Assembly: GCA_033239005.1 (NCBI GenBank)
Contig: BSQZ01000070.1
Location: 1,554,617 to 1,618,616 of the forward strand
Direction: 5' to 3'
Length of the DNA stretch: 64,000 bases
Origin: Lamellibrachia satsuma
Taxonomy: Eukaryota > Annelida > Polychaeta > Sabellida > Siboglinidae
Of this stretch, positions 11,641 through 26,702 are shown one piece after another. Numbering within the stretch: the first letter of the stretch is position 1; every line of letters starts with the position of its first letter. The notes under the pieces were generated by a model, which saw nothing but the letters and a program-made list of their open reading frames with translations, ran no database searches and had not been told where the DNA came from. The position numbers and the translations under genes are program-made.

Positions 11641-13240
11641 ACAACACTACTTCCTTACATGAATTCAACTTATATTTAATGCCAAAACAGCATTAACACT
11701 GGCCGATTTCACTGCTGATAGACACAATTTAAAATACCTTAATATGACACAAATTGTTAAATAATGTGTTGGACGCCCCCCCCCCGACCTCGTTTAGTTC
11801 ACACTATGGTGTTAAATGTGTTATTATTGTCGTCTGAGCACACATGCATGTTTTTTTTACATCTCGTGTTAAGTAACTGGGGCCAAAATAAAATTAATGT
11901 TCGTTTTTCTTATGGGATAACACTGTTTTTTATATCGCGGTTGTTCCTATACTTTGCGTTTTTTTTCGGTACACATTTTGCAGAAACAGCCAGATGAAAA
12001 ATGCGATGTCGCCTAATGCCTAATGGCAATTAAGTCTAAGTGGTCCAGACTACGCAATACAAAAAAAAAACAAATAGTGCATAGATTGTACTGGCTAATG
12101 TACGATTAGATCATTAACGAGAAGCGCCAGTCTTCAAGCATCTGTCCCAGTTACGCGATGAACGTCTTCAGACGACTTCCATCAACGCGGCTGTTCTTTC
12201 CAAGGATAATCACGGTTCTCGTTTCTACGTCTTTCGTTTCTCGACCGCAACTGTAATTTGTCTTCAAACACGCACAAAGCTGAAACTGCTTCAACACGAA
12301 TAGTTAAGTTTCAAATTGTGATTCCTTGTCTGGGTTAATACCCAATCGGCATAAAACCTGAATGACTTACGCGTACATACTGTTCACCCCAGGTTGTCAT
12401 TTTTTACTGCCTATTACCGACAACACCTGCTAGTTTCCTTTCTGTGTCAGTTGGACGGCCAATTACCGTGACAAATTTAGAAGTGTCATGTGTCAGTTGG
12501 GTCTTTACGATAAGATAGTCCATACCGGAACACAATTGTCCTGCTAAGTCGCTGTCAACGTCTATTATCGTCGCAAAACCAGACACATTTTGCGCGAGTA
12601 TGCGAACGGCAGTATAATGGTCATGCGCTAACTTCTCCCATATGTAGGAAAAACAGCATTCTTGCAGTGCTATGTTACAGGACGCCGCAGACTGCCACAC
12701 CATTCATAGGAAAAATTACGAATTTTGTTCGTCATCAGGACACGTGATATTGATCACGTGTCTTTCCACCTTTAAAGACATCGTGCCTGCAAACTACATT
12801 TCAGTAGTCACCGTTCGGGAGGCCCACGTTTCTGGATATCGTGGTGGAAACATCGCTTATTTATGCGAGACTTCATTGTTTGTTTAAGTTGATTCCCATA
12901 GCAAAAAAAATCTGTAAAAGCTTATACAATATTCTATATGATTTTTGCGGACATAGCAATATAATTTATAGTTTTTTAGTTTTCTATACAATATTCTATT
13001 ATACTTTGTATAATTTTATACAACTCTATAGAAAATTTTACTATTTCTATACAATATATATGTATGTACAATTCAACTATTCTCTGTAGAAATTTATACA
13101 ATTATATATTTCTATTTCTATGTTTTCTAATGGTGTGTTGCCCTTATCCGTGTTCTGTAAACACAGGGGTACTACACAGGGTAAATGACACTAAGATGAA
13201 GTAATTAGATACATGTTTAATGAGAGTCGCGTTGAATGGT
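11641..13240. other. Intergenic
   Basis: No recognised gene. It contains the 99-codon minus-strand open frame listed separately. Two CACGTG boxes flank a short inverted repeat (CACGTGATATTGATCACGTG) near 12740-12759, and a very AT-rich patch lies at 12900-13120. Confidence 0.45.
12404..12703 (-). CDS. Unrecognised 99-aa open frame (doubtful)
   Basis: An ATG-initiated minus-strand frame of 99 codons, free of simple repeats. Its composition looks more protein-like than neighbouring frames, with a mixed hydrophobic/acidic stretch around IIDVDSDLAG and no low complexity. No family motif, signal peptide or membrane segment is recognised. Chance open frames of this length are expected in a 64-kb window, so this may be noise or one exon of an unseen gene. 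Confidence 0.15.
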   Translation of the reverse strand: MVWQSAASCNIALQECCFSYIWEKLAHDHYTAVRILAQNVSGFATIIDVDSDLAGQLCSGMDYLIVKTQLTHDTSKFVTVIGRPTDTERKLAGVVGNRQ

Positions 13241-13316
13241 GTTTGCTCAACCATGCTGTACACTCTATTGTACTTTGTGTTTGCTCAACCATGCTGTACA
13301 CTCTATTGTACTTTGT
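13241..13316. repeat. 38-bp perfect tandem duplication
   Basis: Two identical adjacent copies beginning GTTTGCTCAACCATGCTGTA, at 13241-13278 and 13279-13316. Confidence 0.97.
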
Positions 13317-13371
13317 GTTTGTAGAAAAATACGAAAATAGTGTTATTCCACCCTGCTATATTACCTCGAGA

Positions 13372-13515
13372 TATCCGGGATCGGACCACAATTTACAAAC
13401 CCATAAAGCGGTATTGTGGGAACCGGAACTAGGCACACGAAACAATGAGTCACTGAACTGTTTTGCCCTTCATTGTCCTGGTGTAATTATCCACACCAAG
13501 GACATATCGATCTGA
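13372..13515. repeat. Copy 1 of a ~140-bp diverged direct repeat
   Basis: Matches 13819-13958 through shared words such as GACCACAAT, ATTGTGGGAACCGGAAC, GGCACACGAAACAA and ACATCGATCT, with substitutions and small indels. Probably two copies of an interspersed element. Confidence 0.85.
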
Positions 13516-13818
13516 CCACTCCCTTCGGTCAAACGTAAAGACCAACTATTTATAGAATACAGTAGTGCATGTATGTTTTATTTATATATTTCGTAAGATT
13601 CAAAAATTAGACATTTTTATAGAAGACACCGTTTAAGAGAATCACTCCGGACCAGAACAATTCGATTTCGTTAAGCGGCTGATTCACTTATGCGGCGCAC
13701 TTTCGTACAGCGGTAGTAGGAAATGATTCCGTCTCAGCTATTGTATTTTATTTTTCTAAGCGGTTGACTCAGTTATCCGTTATTCTGTTAAGCGGAGTCC
13801 AGTATATATTGCTTTGAA

Positions 13819-13958
13819 ATGTCCGGGGCCAGACCACAATGTACAAACACACAAAGCGGCATTGTGGGAACCGGAACCTGGCACACGAAACAAAGCGCCA
13901 TTGAACGATTGCCTGTTGTGGTATAATTATATACATAAAGGATACATCGATCTAACAC
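13819..13958. repeat. Copy 2 of the ~140-bp diverged direct repeat
   Basis: Second copy of the 13372-13515 sequence. Between the copies are several TTAAGCGG / TAAGCGGTTGA words (about 13670-13795), so the repeated family may be longer than the well-aligned core. Confidence 0.85.
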
Positions 13959-14082
13959 TCGTGTCAGACATTAAAAACACATATTCGTGAAATTTTTTTT
14001 CAAGTTGGTAGATAGTTGGTAGATAATATGTGAATCACGATTTTCTTCTAACCACAGGTATTCATTTACTCACTAAAAAGTT

Positions 14083-14275
14083 TGGCTGCCGTCGACAGCC
14101 TTCATCGGGAATTCTGGGGCGACTAGTTCTTCTTCTGCTCGTCAATTGCTTAACAAACAAACAACGACTTGGCCGCGTATAGGACGGTCTGGTTGCCAAG
14201 CCAGCTGGCGAGCGGAAGAAGAACTAGACGTCTCAGGATGTTCGTTGAATGCTGCCAAGGGCAGTCGAAACGTGT
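14083..14275. mobile_element. Possible MITE-like foldback element
   Basis: CTAGTTCTTCTTCTGCTCG (14123-14141) is inverted at 14209-14227 with one mismatch. Weaker inverted similarity extends outward: GTTTGGCTGCCGTCGACAG on the left against the complement of CCAAGGGCAGTCGAAAC on the right. The overall form is two ~60-base imperfect arms around a ~67-base centre. There is no coding capacity, and target-site duplications were not established. Confidence 0.5.
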
Positions 14276-15583
14276 TTTCACCCTATGTATAATGCGGGGA
14301 TTCAATCCATAGAACAACAGTCAACGACCTAGCACAATACACACAAAACTGTCCATAAAAATAAAACACTTTGTTCTTCAGCATGATTGAATAGAACGGC
14401 ATACTAATCGGTCTGTATCGTCGGTTTTATTTGGCCATATGTTCCAGTGTTTCGGGTTAGGGGTTAGCACATGCTCAATACGTCTACTTGTCTTGAATGT
14501 GGGTCTCGTGAGCTGACTTAGCCAACAAAGATGTGAGACATTTCTTATTTTAAGTAGCGTTACTCATCGCGGTCGAGCGAGTCGTGACTGTCCTAATTTC
14601 ACAAGCTGGTGCCGCAATTGAAATAAATGGGTTCAGTGCAGTGAAGCTAACTGCTTCCCATGTCCCAATTTGCTCGGAAAAAAATAATTCCTCATTGGAG
14701 TAAAGAACATTCGCCTTCGTTCTTCAACCGCTGTTAAACTAACCTTGCCTAGCCCCGTTTAGACAATTAAGTTGTTTAACTAGCTTCTCATTAATGAGCG
14801 AAATAATGTAAATAATCTTCTTCCCTGTGCATATTTAAACCATTTGCAAGCGCACAAACAATACAGTCTGGTGACATGCGTTGATAGTTTACACACCAGT
14901 AGACATTAGTCACAATCACCAAAAGTTTCGGAGAAAAAACATACATTTAATGGCACGTATTGAACATCAACCGTGTCCTGATAACATGTTCGATTACTGA
15001 GTGGTACCATGTAACTGTCGCTGCTGTAGTTTCCTGTGAAACATGGGTGGCTCAACTAACCCAGTGGCTCAACTAACACTGCCTTCTCCTTCGTGGTAAT
15101 GTTGACTCCCATGTTAATATATGTTTCCCTCTCATCCACCTATGGTACAGGTTCCTACCCTCCGGTCTCTGCAGTACTCGCCTGGACATTGTCTCATGTG
15201 ACGTCTTTCCCGGTTTACGCCCGTTCTCCTATTCTTCCTAATTAGGGTTTGCAGCTATTTTCGACAATGCTGCAGCGTGAGATTGCTGCAGAAACGAGAA
15301 GGCTTTCATGGACAGTGAGTGACTCATCGGTAATACTTCCAGCGTCAACACAAGCCGACATCAATAATCTCCCCACATTGGCCGCGTGGCCCCAGCAAGG
15401 GTCGCCACACGATCATTGTGTGAGTGTGAATGTGACACCCAGGTGGAGTAACTTGAACGATAATGGCGACACAACGAGAAATGTCAACCAACAGACCAAC
15501 GGAGTCAGTGGCTCGGTGTGGGAAGTGACAGACAATAACGGTGCACATCGTCTGACTCATAACGCAGAACAGTACCAGGCAGT
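14276..15583. other. Intergenic, no gene seen
   Basis: Nothing recognised. A 165-codon plus frame (15249-15746) begins without ATG and ends inside a TGCG microsatellite. Confidence 0.5.
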
Positions 15584-15629
15584 GTGTGTGTGTGCGTGCG
15601 TGCGTGTGTGTGTGTGTGTGTGTTTGTGC

Positions 15630-15675
<46 letters not shown>
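15584..15675. repeat. (TG)n/(TGCG)n compound microsatellite
   Basis: TG and TGCG runs. An interrupted palindrome made of two CAGCTG boxes follows at about 15745-15769. Confidence 0.95.
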
Positions 15676-15676
<1 letters not shown>

Positions 15677-17403
15677 GAGGGACAGAGAGATAACGAAAGA
15701 CAAAAGTGGAGCTAATTCTAGTGATCATGGTTATGTGTTGGTCTAACAGCTGCAGCAGCTGTGTTAGTTGGGTGTAACAACCACTGAATCAGCGACAACA
15801 GCAGCGACAATAGCAGTGACTGTTACAACCAACACGTATCGGGAACAGCGACACCACAACACAACGGCAGTGTCAACGATTGATCGCCGAGTCTCATTAC
15901 ATAACACATCGCCACTCACATCAATGTTGCACGAGGTCGACGTCCGAGAATCGCCTGATGACCAGTTTGCATTGTTCCACGGCATGGGTCACTATGCAAT
16001 CACGCGTCCACACGCAGTGTATTCTGCCACCGACACGCAACGACAAACATGACGAAGCCTCTGTTACGTGATCACTTATGTTCTATCCAAACAGCCATTG
16101 TTATTGCATCAACAAAACACAATGACGCGGCAACATTACAGACTGTTTCGTGTATTAAAGCGTCCACGTAGTTTTGAATTTGTCGCAAAATGTGTTGCCA
16201 AAATTCAAAGATCAAAAATATCAAACCTGTGATGCTTCAAAACTTTAATTTGGCAATGACCAAGTTATTACACTGCAAAAACGAATCTGATTAAATCCAA
16301 CATTTTATACACTAATGGATTTGCATATATATATTTTATAAATTATATGTCGCTAAAATGTCGATGTTGACCTATGTTCACCGCAGGTAGTGAATTTACA
16401 TTTAGTGTGACAGCGACTGTGCAATCGGACCGTCCCTGTACAGAGTAACGCATACACTACAGGCGAATGTCCAATACGAGGTGTGAAAACACAATTTGTA
16501 TGACGCAAACCACCCAAAGGTGCCGCTGCTGTTGTGGCTGGTTACACGGTCAAGGTGACAACAGACATGATATGAATCAACAGTGTAAACAGTCCATTTG
16601 ATCGATGCGATATTCTCGAAACGCCACGACGAGACTAAGCTGTCGTACTGAATTATTAAACTCGTAACTGTTTCAATAAAGTGGACACAAACAAGTGCTA
16701 ATCACATCATCGAGGAACGCATGTCTGACCTGCTACTGCATATATTCGACTCTGGTAGGGGGCATATCGTGGTCCGTCTGTTTGTTCCAGGCTGTTGAAC
16801 TGTCTGTTTGTTCGGTAGTTTGCCAGGTGGTCGTGGTTCAGCTAACCACACCGAACATAAATCTCTGCATTCAGTGTTGCTAATTGAACTAAGACCACCA
16901 CAAACAGACAACGTGTGTGTCCAACGATGAATTGTGCACATGTTGCTTGTTTGTTCTTGCAAGCTGTTATGATGAATAAGCTTTCTGTAGCTCACTCATC
17001 ATAAAGAGCCCACTCATCATTTGTATGAGAATCCCAGTAATGGTCGTATTTAAATAAGCAAGATTGTGTGTTTTGACACCTGATTCCAATAAATAACTGC
17101 CGCAAGGAAGCAATAAATCAAATCGGACTGAATAGAAACACGTGGATATTACATAACTACGCAATATTATCGTGGTCTATAATACAAGCGTGTTTACGTT
17201 AGGAGTGTTAATTGTAATTGCTGTTTCATCGCGAACCGTAACACTTGAACAAGGCAAGACTGACACATCAACACCAACGGCTTGTCGAGACTTCCAACCT
17301 ACACGACACGATAATTATGTTGTTCGATGGCAATACACCCGAGGGCGGTATTTGTGTCCATCAGACATCAAAGTTGTTTAACCAATAGAATTTATAATTA
17401 TCA
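15676..17403. other. Intergenic, no gene seen
   Basis: Short CAA/ACA-rich patches near 15780-15870. No motif-bearing frame. Confidence 0.5.

Positions 17404-17457
<54 letters not shown>
17404..17457. repeat. (ATT)n microsatellite
   Basis: About 17 ATT triplets, uninterrupted. Confidence 0.97.
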
Positions 17458-17459
<2 letters not shown>

Positions 17460-17639
17460 CAAGAAACTTCTTCCGGCGACGAGCAGCAGGAAGATGAGAA
17501 GGAGAGAGAGGCACAGTGACAGTGTGGCAGAACGAGAGATGGAGAGGGACTCGGTTTGAGAGCGTGATGAGGGGGAGAGAGGAGACAAGATATGTGGGGA
17601 AGCGACACTTAGGGGAGGGATTTAATGAGAGCGATAGAG

Positions 17640-17646
17640 GGAGCGT

Positions 17647-17690
<44 letters not shown>

Positions 17691-17769
17691 AGGGAGAGGA
17701 GAGAGAGACAGAGACATGTAAACAGAGATACAGAGACAGACAGACAGATATACAGACATACAGAGATAC

Positions 17770-17806
<37 letters not shown>

Positions 17807-17887
17807 GAGAGAAAGGGAGAGACAGAGAGACAGAGAGACAGAGTCATTGGATAGAGATAGTGGAATGGGGGACAGCGAGAGAAGAGA

Positions 17888-17928
<41 letters not shown>

Positions 17929-18012
17929 TGAGTGAGTGAGTGAGTGAGTGAGTGAGTGAGTGAGAAATAGAGAGAGAGAGAGAGATTGAGAAAGAGAGAG
18001 AGAGGGGGAGGG
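17640..18012. repeat. Purine-rich (GA)n/(GAGT)n/(GACA)n tract
   Basis: Nearly all-purine + strand of about 370 bp, with an embedded perfect GTGA/GAGT run at about 17928-17962. Long SLSL frames on the other strand are artefacts. Confidence 0.97.
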
Positions 18013-19856
18013 AGGGAGAACGGAGATCACGGCAGTAAGACGACGTCCGCACTGGACAAATGACTGGTCAACCGACCGTATTTGAAACATAGACATTAAT
18101 TTGAAACAAGAAGCAAGAAACACGACTGGCTACGAACTTCTGGAAACACAATCGCATACCTGACTTATTAGTGCACGGTGTGGGATGGGCCTCCTGGGGA
18201 AACTCAATAAATGTAAGTTACACGTAAATGTGTATTTCAATGGGTGTCGTTTACTATTCGCAGGTATGGCCTACTGTTTATATGGAATGCGGACTTGCCA
18301 AAATCCAAAAATAAAAGTTAACTATCCATGCAATTCATTCACAGCAATCAACTTCCCGGTGTCTTGTAATAACACACCCGGTAGGACTGGAGGGGCCAGA
18401 TCCGGGGTTGTTCATTCCGATAACCCTTATGTGTAATAACATATTTTGCTTTTATTATTCATTGCTGAATCACCTCTGCTTGTTCAATCTTTCTTCTGAA
18501 TTCCGGCGTCGTACAGCGACCACTTAACCGCAGTAATTGCGGCACGCAAATTGTGCTCTCTGGCCCGTGGTGCTCTCTAGTCACGTGGAATTTCATTTCA
18601 AGATTCTTGTCATACGAGTAAAATGCCAGTGCTTTTGACTCAGTACCCCTTTCCAATGATTTGTTCGCGTTAATACAATAGTTATGACGAGGGAAAAGGG
18701 CACATATATGGACTACATCACTTGTACTGCAATTTTTTATTTTCTAGTTGGCATCACATGCAGTATGTACGCGTCGGTGGTGGAAAGATCAGCCGTATAC
18801 GACAGTGCCGGATCTACCGTGATACAAGTGGTACCCCCAGACAGACCCCCGACAAACCCCTCCCAAAAAATCAATCATGATCCATCTGATTAGCAGCTAA
18901 GAATTTCTCCTCTCTTCTGTTGAATCGGGCTTTGAGGGTGGTTACTGCCAGGGTGCATATCGTCCAAAATATTTCTTTTACGTCCCCAATTAAATGAGAC
19001 GGGACCGACATTAACGTGATCATCCGAGTAACGAGAGATACACAGTCTCCAATGTTGAGATCCAGTTTTTTTCCACCAAACATACCCATGCCTGGTCCGG
19101 GTAAAACGTCAAACGGATGTGCTACTACACTACGGGGCCTCTCAAAACCGAATCGTATTTTTTCGCACGAGGAATTGCCCTAGCAAGTCTGCCATTTTCC
19201 TCTACCCTTCGGGGGTCTAGATCAACGCTGGTTTCGCTGGTACGCCATTGGTCATTCCGAAGACATTGTCGAGCCATTTCCATTGTTCTCGTTGTTATAA
19301 TAATATAAGTTTAGTTATTTGGTGGTTCTTGCTGCTGGAGATGGTCTCAGGCCATTACGCTTGTAGTATCTTTTTACGCGGGTGTACAAACTGACCAGGC
19401 CGCTAGTAGCCGGGAGTGACTCAGGCACATTTAGTCACTTGACCGTTAGAGATTACGTAGATCAGATTTTCTGGTCAACGTTCGATTACACCTGATTGAT
19501 CATACTTATTTCGCATTTTTTTTTATACAAAATGGTATATCATGTGTTTGTAACATTGCTCAATGTGCTTTTATAGAAAATATCGTTGTGTGATTTATAT
19601 GATTTGTTGATCATTTTAGACCTTATTTAATAAATTACTACCATATCATGTATGTTGGAAATATACCATGTTTTGTTGAATGTGTAGTATGCAAAAACGG
19701 GGTGACATGTCTAGACATTTACTTTTGTAGGATCATGTTAACGTGAGATACGTTTACATAATAATATGAGTGTCGTCGTCAAGCATCGTGTGTGACCAAC
19801 GCTGACAGGATGGTGTCACATACAACATATACACATACTGACAATCACCGCACACA
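18013..19856. other. Intergenic, no gene seen
   Basis: No recognisable coding or RNA feature. Confidence 0.5.
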
Positions 19857-20080
19857 TGACTGTAGTCTGTACACAGTGTTAGGTAACGTGACTGTAGTCT
19901 GTACACAGTGTTAGGTAACGTGACTGTAGTCTGTACACAGTGTTAGGTAACGTGACTGTAGTCTGTACACAGTGTTAGGTAACGTGACTGTAGTCTGTAC
20001 ACAGTGTTAGGTAACGTGACTGTAGTCTGTACACAGTGTTAGGTAACGTGACTGTAGTCTGTACACATTGTTAGGTAACA
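19857..20080. repeat. 32-bp minisatellite, seven copies
   Basis: Seven head-to-tail copies of a 32-bp unit beginning TGACTGTAGTCTGTACACAG. All are identical except the last, which differs at two positions. There are no spacers between copies. Confidence 0.98.
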
Positions 20081-20157
20081 TGCCTTTTTCACTCCTGTGC
20101 TTTTTTGACGCCGCAGCATCCTTTTTAAAATTGTTGGACTCTCGATAAGCCAATGGC

Positions 20158-20220
20158 TTCCTTGTCCACTTGTCCACTTGTCCACTTGTCCACTTGTCCA
20201 CTTGTCCACTTGTCCACTTG
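20158..20220. repeat. 8-bp repeat (CTTGTCCA)n
   Basis: Seven to eight perfect copies. A 17-bp repeat (AATTATTACTTAGTGTA, three copies) follows at about 20371-20420. Confidence 0.95.
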
Positions 20221-20464
20221 CCGTCTGGAACTTCTGGAACGTTTCATCCTGTAACAGTGTCGCAAGATCATTCCGGGAAAAGGATAAAATATGACACACA
20301 CGAATCACGATTATTATCGTGTAAGTTAATAGCATGGCCAACATTTTATATACATTGTTCTTGGTGAACTATTACTTAGTGTAAATTATTACTTAGTGTA
20401 AATTATTACTTAGTGTACATTGCACAACTGCTAAGCCTAAGAAGCGAACAATATATTATGTGTT

Positions 20465-22499
<2,035 letters not shown>

Positions 22500-25400
22500 T
22501 ATTCAAATATCTTCTATGACTAACAAACAACTGGTTTACTTGCATCCAATCAATGACATCTTCCTGTAAATGATCAGCAGAATGGAGACTTGTTCCTGTG
22601 CGCATGCTTGATGAGAAATAGATATCACCACTCCATATGACCACAATCACATTAATCTGAGGCTTGGTTCCTTTAACTGTTTCTCCCTCTTGTCCGGTCT
22701 TGTGTCTTTCTCTTCATTTCTCAAATGTTCATCGCCCTTTCGGTCCGTCCAGTAAGTCAGTTCGTTTTCTCCCCTTTGTTCTGTTCCTTCAGTTTCCAGC
22801 TTCAAAGGTCGTTCACTGTTTATGATGAGTTCTAGCCAGAACATTTATATTTGTTTTCATTTAGCATGCGTGTCAAATGGTTTACTTCCTCTAAGGTAGA
22901 ATTTAGCACTGGTCGAGTCTCCACTGGAGGCCACATATATTCACCTTCCTGCCATATGTCAGATCCTAAGTTGTAGTGTAGGCAGCCCGAGAATAGGTAT
23001 TGATCAACACATACCAGAACCACGTGAATGGGTATCAGTTCTTTCAAACTTGAATTTGGTCCATTATGGTCCGTGCGTGCAAACGTGACACTGTGCCAGG
23101 GTAGTGAACAATAGGATGATGGTGACGTGTTTACTTACGAACTTGCACAGGTTGCACAAGACTTTATAAGTTTTGCGGAAGATGGTTGGTACATATCTCA
23201 CTGTATCACACGGATATAATTTCACAGAGCCATTAAGTCTTAACCGTAGAAACAACCCCCTCGTTTGCCTGTCTACTCTGTTATTTTGCTATTTTGTTTA
23301 ATCAATGGTTATTTTTACTAACGTGGTGGCTATTTTAATCGTGTCTGTTCTTTCGATTCTGCGGTCGAACCCCAACAGCAAGGACACTCAAGGACACTCA
23401 AGGACACTCAAGATGATGAAGAAAAAGACGACGAGTTCGCATGATGCAGAAGACGAAACATTTGGAGGGAAAGAGGGACATAACGTTCTGACGACATTAG
23501 CAAAGAAGCAAAACAGACGACATTAGCAAAGAAGCAAAACAGACGACATTAGCAAAGAAGCAAAACAGACGACATTAGCAAAGAAGCAAAACTAATGATG
23601 TAAAAACTAGAGGAAGCAGTCTCGAACCGGTTTGAGCGTTAGCGCGTACTTCACGATGACTAAGTGATGTCTTTTGTGATTCATCAGCTTCTCGTATGTC
23701 ATCTCAGAAACGACGGGACATCGTCGTATTGGTTTCTGTCATCCATCGAGAGATGCCGAGTGCGTGACAAGAAATTTCCACTCCGAGACAAGAACAGGCG
23801 GTCTAATGTATTGTCTAATGTATTGTCTAATATATTGTATAATGTATTGTCTAATGTATCGTCTAATGTATTGTCTAGATATCAATTTCAGGCATTTATG
23901 ATGCACGAACACCCAAACCACACGTTTTCTTCTTTGTTTTATGGAGACGCGAGGATGCATGTCATTAGTTATATGTAAACATGTCACTAGTTATATATAA
24001 ACCTGAGTCTAACCTTGAGACATAGTCAAACAGTCGTCTTATGTGCATTCAACTACAAGCGAAACCATGGCGCTTACATGCAGGATGGATCAATTGTAGA
24101 AATAAGTAATATTTCGTCGCACATATATTACAACCTCCGTCTGTGGATATCTAACTGCATTGCGACTGATTATTCAATGTATAGGTATTTCAAATGCAAA
24201 TCATTTGTACAGCATTTATCATGTTCCAACGTCAATTCCACCATCGCCTATAGTCTGACATTGCAGCTGTGAGGACTGACTGAATACAAGCTTCAATCAA
24301 AGATGATTCGATTGCGAGTTCGATACTGTGCAACTCTGCTACCGAGACACAATATTTAATAAGCTCTCGATAGTCAAGGTCTCGGGTACAAAATGTCTTC
24401 GTCCAGAGTACAGTTTAGTCTACAATTGTTCTCTGTCCCTTTTGGTGATACCCTGTATCGTTCGTATGGCTTTCAATGTCTGCTGCGGTGATGCAACTCT
24501 TCATCAAGGATTGACATTCACTGCCAAAGAGAAGGAATCTCGAGCACTAAATATACAGCCGCAGTAGTACACCGAACGATTAACTTTTAGTGTTTTCTTT
24601 GTCTTAAGGAAAGGGCAAGAAATGCATCTAATACCCTGTGCGAAAAATGTAAATAGTTGTCATTTGTGGATGCAACAGAAAGTGCATTACAAATGCATTT
24701 GTTTTATCCATAATGATTAGTATGTGATTGATATGCTCAAGAAGTATGGTGTATAGGTCTAGCAGATATTTACTGCGCTAGTGCGGCTGAAGTAGAATAT
24801 GTCATTTCCCGTATATTAAAGGACATATCATCCGCGATTGGACCACGAACAAACCTGACTACCTGGATATTCGCTGCTAAGATTCTAGCGCCAAACAACA
24901 TCGGTCGTTGGGCTACCAAGACAGAGTATAGGGAACAAAGTAAAACATCACGACTACGTAACGAGGATGACTATATCGATTTGCACCTATGACTAGGTAC
25001 AAATCGGTTACATTTTCTACGACCGGTACTCGACGGCTACAGGCCAGAGGCCAGGGTCGTTAACGTGCGTAGATAATGCGACCATTGATAGTATGTTGAC
25101 CGATAGCTTTGAGACGATTCACCACAGTTGTACAAGGACACGTCACGACACAGATATTCCATTCTCCTTCGCTGCACAGATAGATGACACACGCGACTGT
25201 CTTTGCGGTTACAGCTAGCTGACAGACACGACAGTAAAAAAAAATCATTCACTACAACAATGTAGAGACGCTCACTGATTAAGGAAGCGTCGTTAGACAG
25301 AAACCCGTTGTTGTCTTCTGTTCCGGAGCCCGCGGTTCCGAAAACAGATTGATTTGACAGGGTAGTGATGCACATGGGCACACGGCGAAACTTCTGACGA

Positions 25401-25726
25401 CTACTGTAAACAGCATAATCACTACTGGATTCCTACCAGTCTGCACCGATGCACACGAATAAGTCAAACAATGATCAACACGGGTGAAGATGTTAATGGT
25501 GCAGAGTGGATAGGACATTGATGTTTCGATGGAGAGGACAAACAAATAGCTCTTGTCCAATAAACCATTAGCAATGTCAATCACGCTACGCTAGGCTCAG
25601 ATGACTGACTGAACGTACGTACAGCTAAATGTGTACAGCATATCCTGCGTTCCTGTATTCCTCGCTAGGTAGATAATGCAGTAGATGTTTCTCAGCATCT
25701 CGCCTCTGCTATCCTGACTACTTTGC
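22500..25726. other. Intergenic with three small tandem repeats
   Basis: No gene recognised. Contents: AAGGACACTC x 3 (about 23381-23412); a 26-bp unit beginning GACGACATTAGCAAAGAAGC, four near-identical copies (about 23490-23592); and GTCTAATGTATT x about 6, degenerate (about 23806-23877). Confidence 0.6.
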
Positions 25727-25730
25727 AATC

Positions 25731-25799
<69 letters not shown>
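25727..25799. repeat. (CT)n microsatellite
   Basis: Near-perfect CT run of about 70 bp. Confidence 0.97.
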
Positions 25800-25802
<3 letters not shown>

Positions 25803-25876
25803 GCCATTCTGTCCCATGCTATCCACTTCATTTCATATATATGTCTTCACATGATCCTTCCAACGCAAATCTTTCA

Positions 25877-25980
25877 TCTGTCACACTCGTTTCATGATTT
25901 CATCGTCCTACACTTCTGTCACACTCGTTTCATGCTTTCATCGTCCTACACTTCTGTCACACTCGTTTCATGCTTTCTTG
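25877..25980. repeat. 38-bp tandem repeat, 2.7 copies
   Basis: Unit begins TCTGTCACACTCGTTTCATG. Copies differ by single bases. Confidence 0.95.
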
Positions 25981-26175
25981 GGAAAATCTACTCACTCATT
26001 TATAAAACCTGTCCTGCCCATCGCAGTCCATTATCAATTAACTTCCTTCTCACAGGATTCTTCACTATAATCTATTCTCTTAACATTTTCCTTTTGTCAT
26101 CTCGCTTTATTTTACTCATTCTACAAAACATAATTGTACCTTGTTTACACGTAGCTTTTCTTCGTTAATGATCCC

Positions 26176-26482
<307 letters not shown>

Positions 26483-26601
26483 ACGCACATATATATATAT
26501 CCGACAATAGTTGTTTGATGTTCCCATAAAATAATAAAATTATGGATGTTATTGACGGCAGACAAGCAGCGGTGCACGTTGCAATGATTTAGCCTTGTGT
26601 T

Positions 26602-26702
26602 ATGTCGTACTGTCTTGTCTTGTCTTGTCTTGTCTTGTCTTGTCTTGTCTTGTCTTGTCTTGTCTTGTCTTGTCTAGTCTTGTCTCGTCTTGTCTTGTCT
26701 TG
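26602..26702. repeat. (TTGTC)n pentanucleotide repeat
   Basis: About 20 units with two substitutions near the right end. Confidence 0.97.

Noticed and set aside
15249..15746. 165-codon plus frame
   Set aside because: No ATG at its start, ends within a TGCG microsatellite, and has no recognised motif.
17455..18123. 222-codon serine/leucine-rich minus frame
   Set aside because: Encoded by the GA-rich low-complexity tract. The equivalent plus frames at 57629-58356 come from the CT tract.
19857..20080. CRISPR-like appearance of 32-bp repeats (also 40631-41527)
   Set aside because: Repeats are directly adjacent with no unique spacers, and the sequence is eukaryotic; they are minisatellites.
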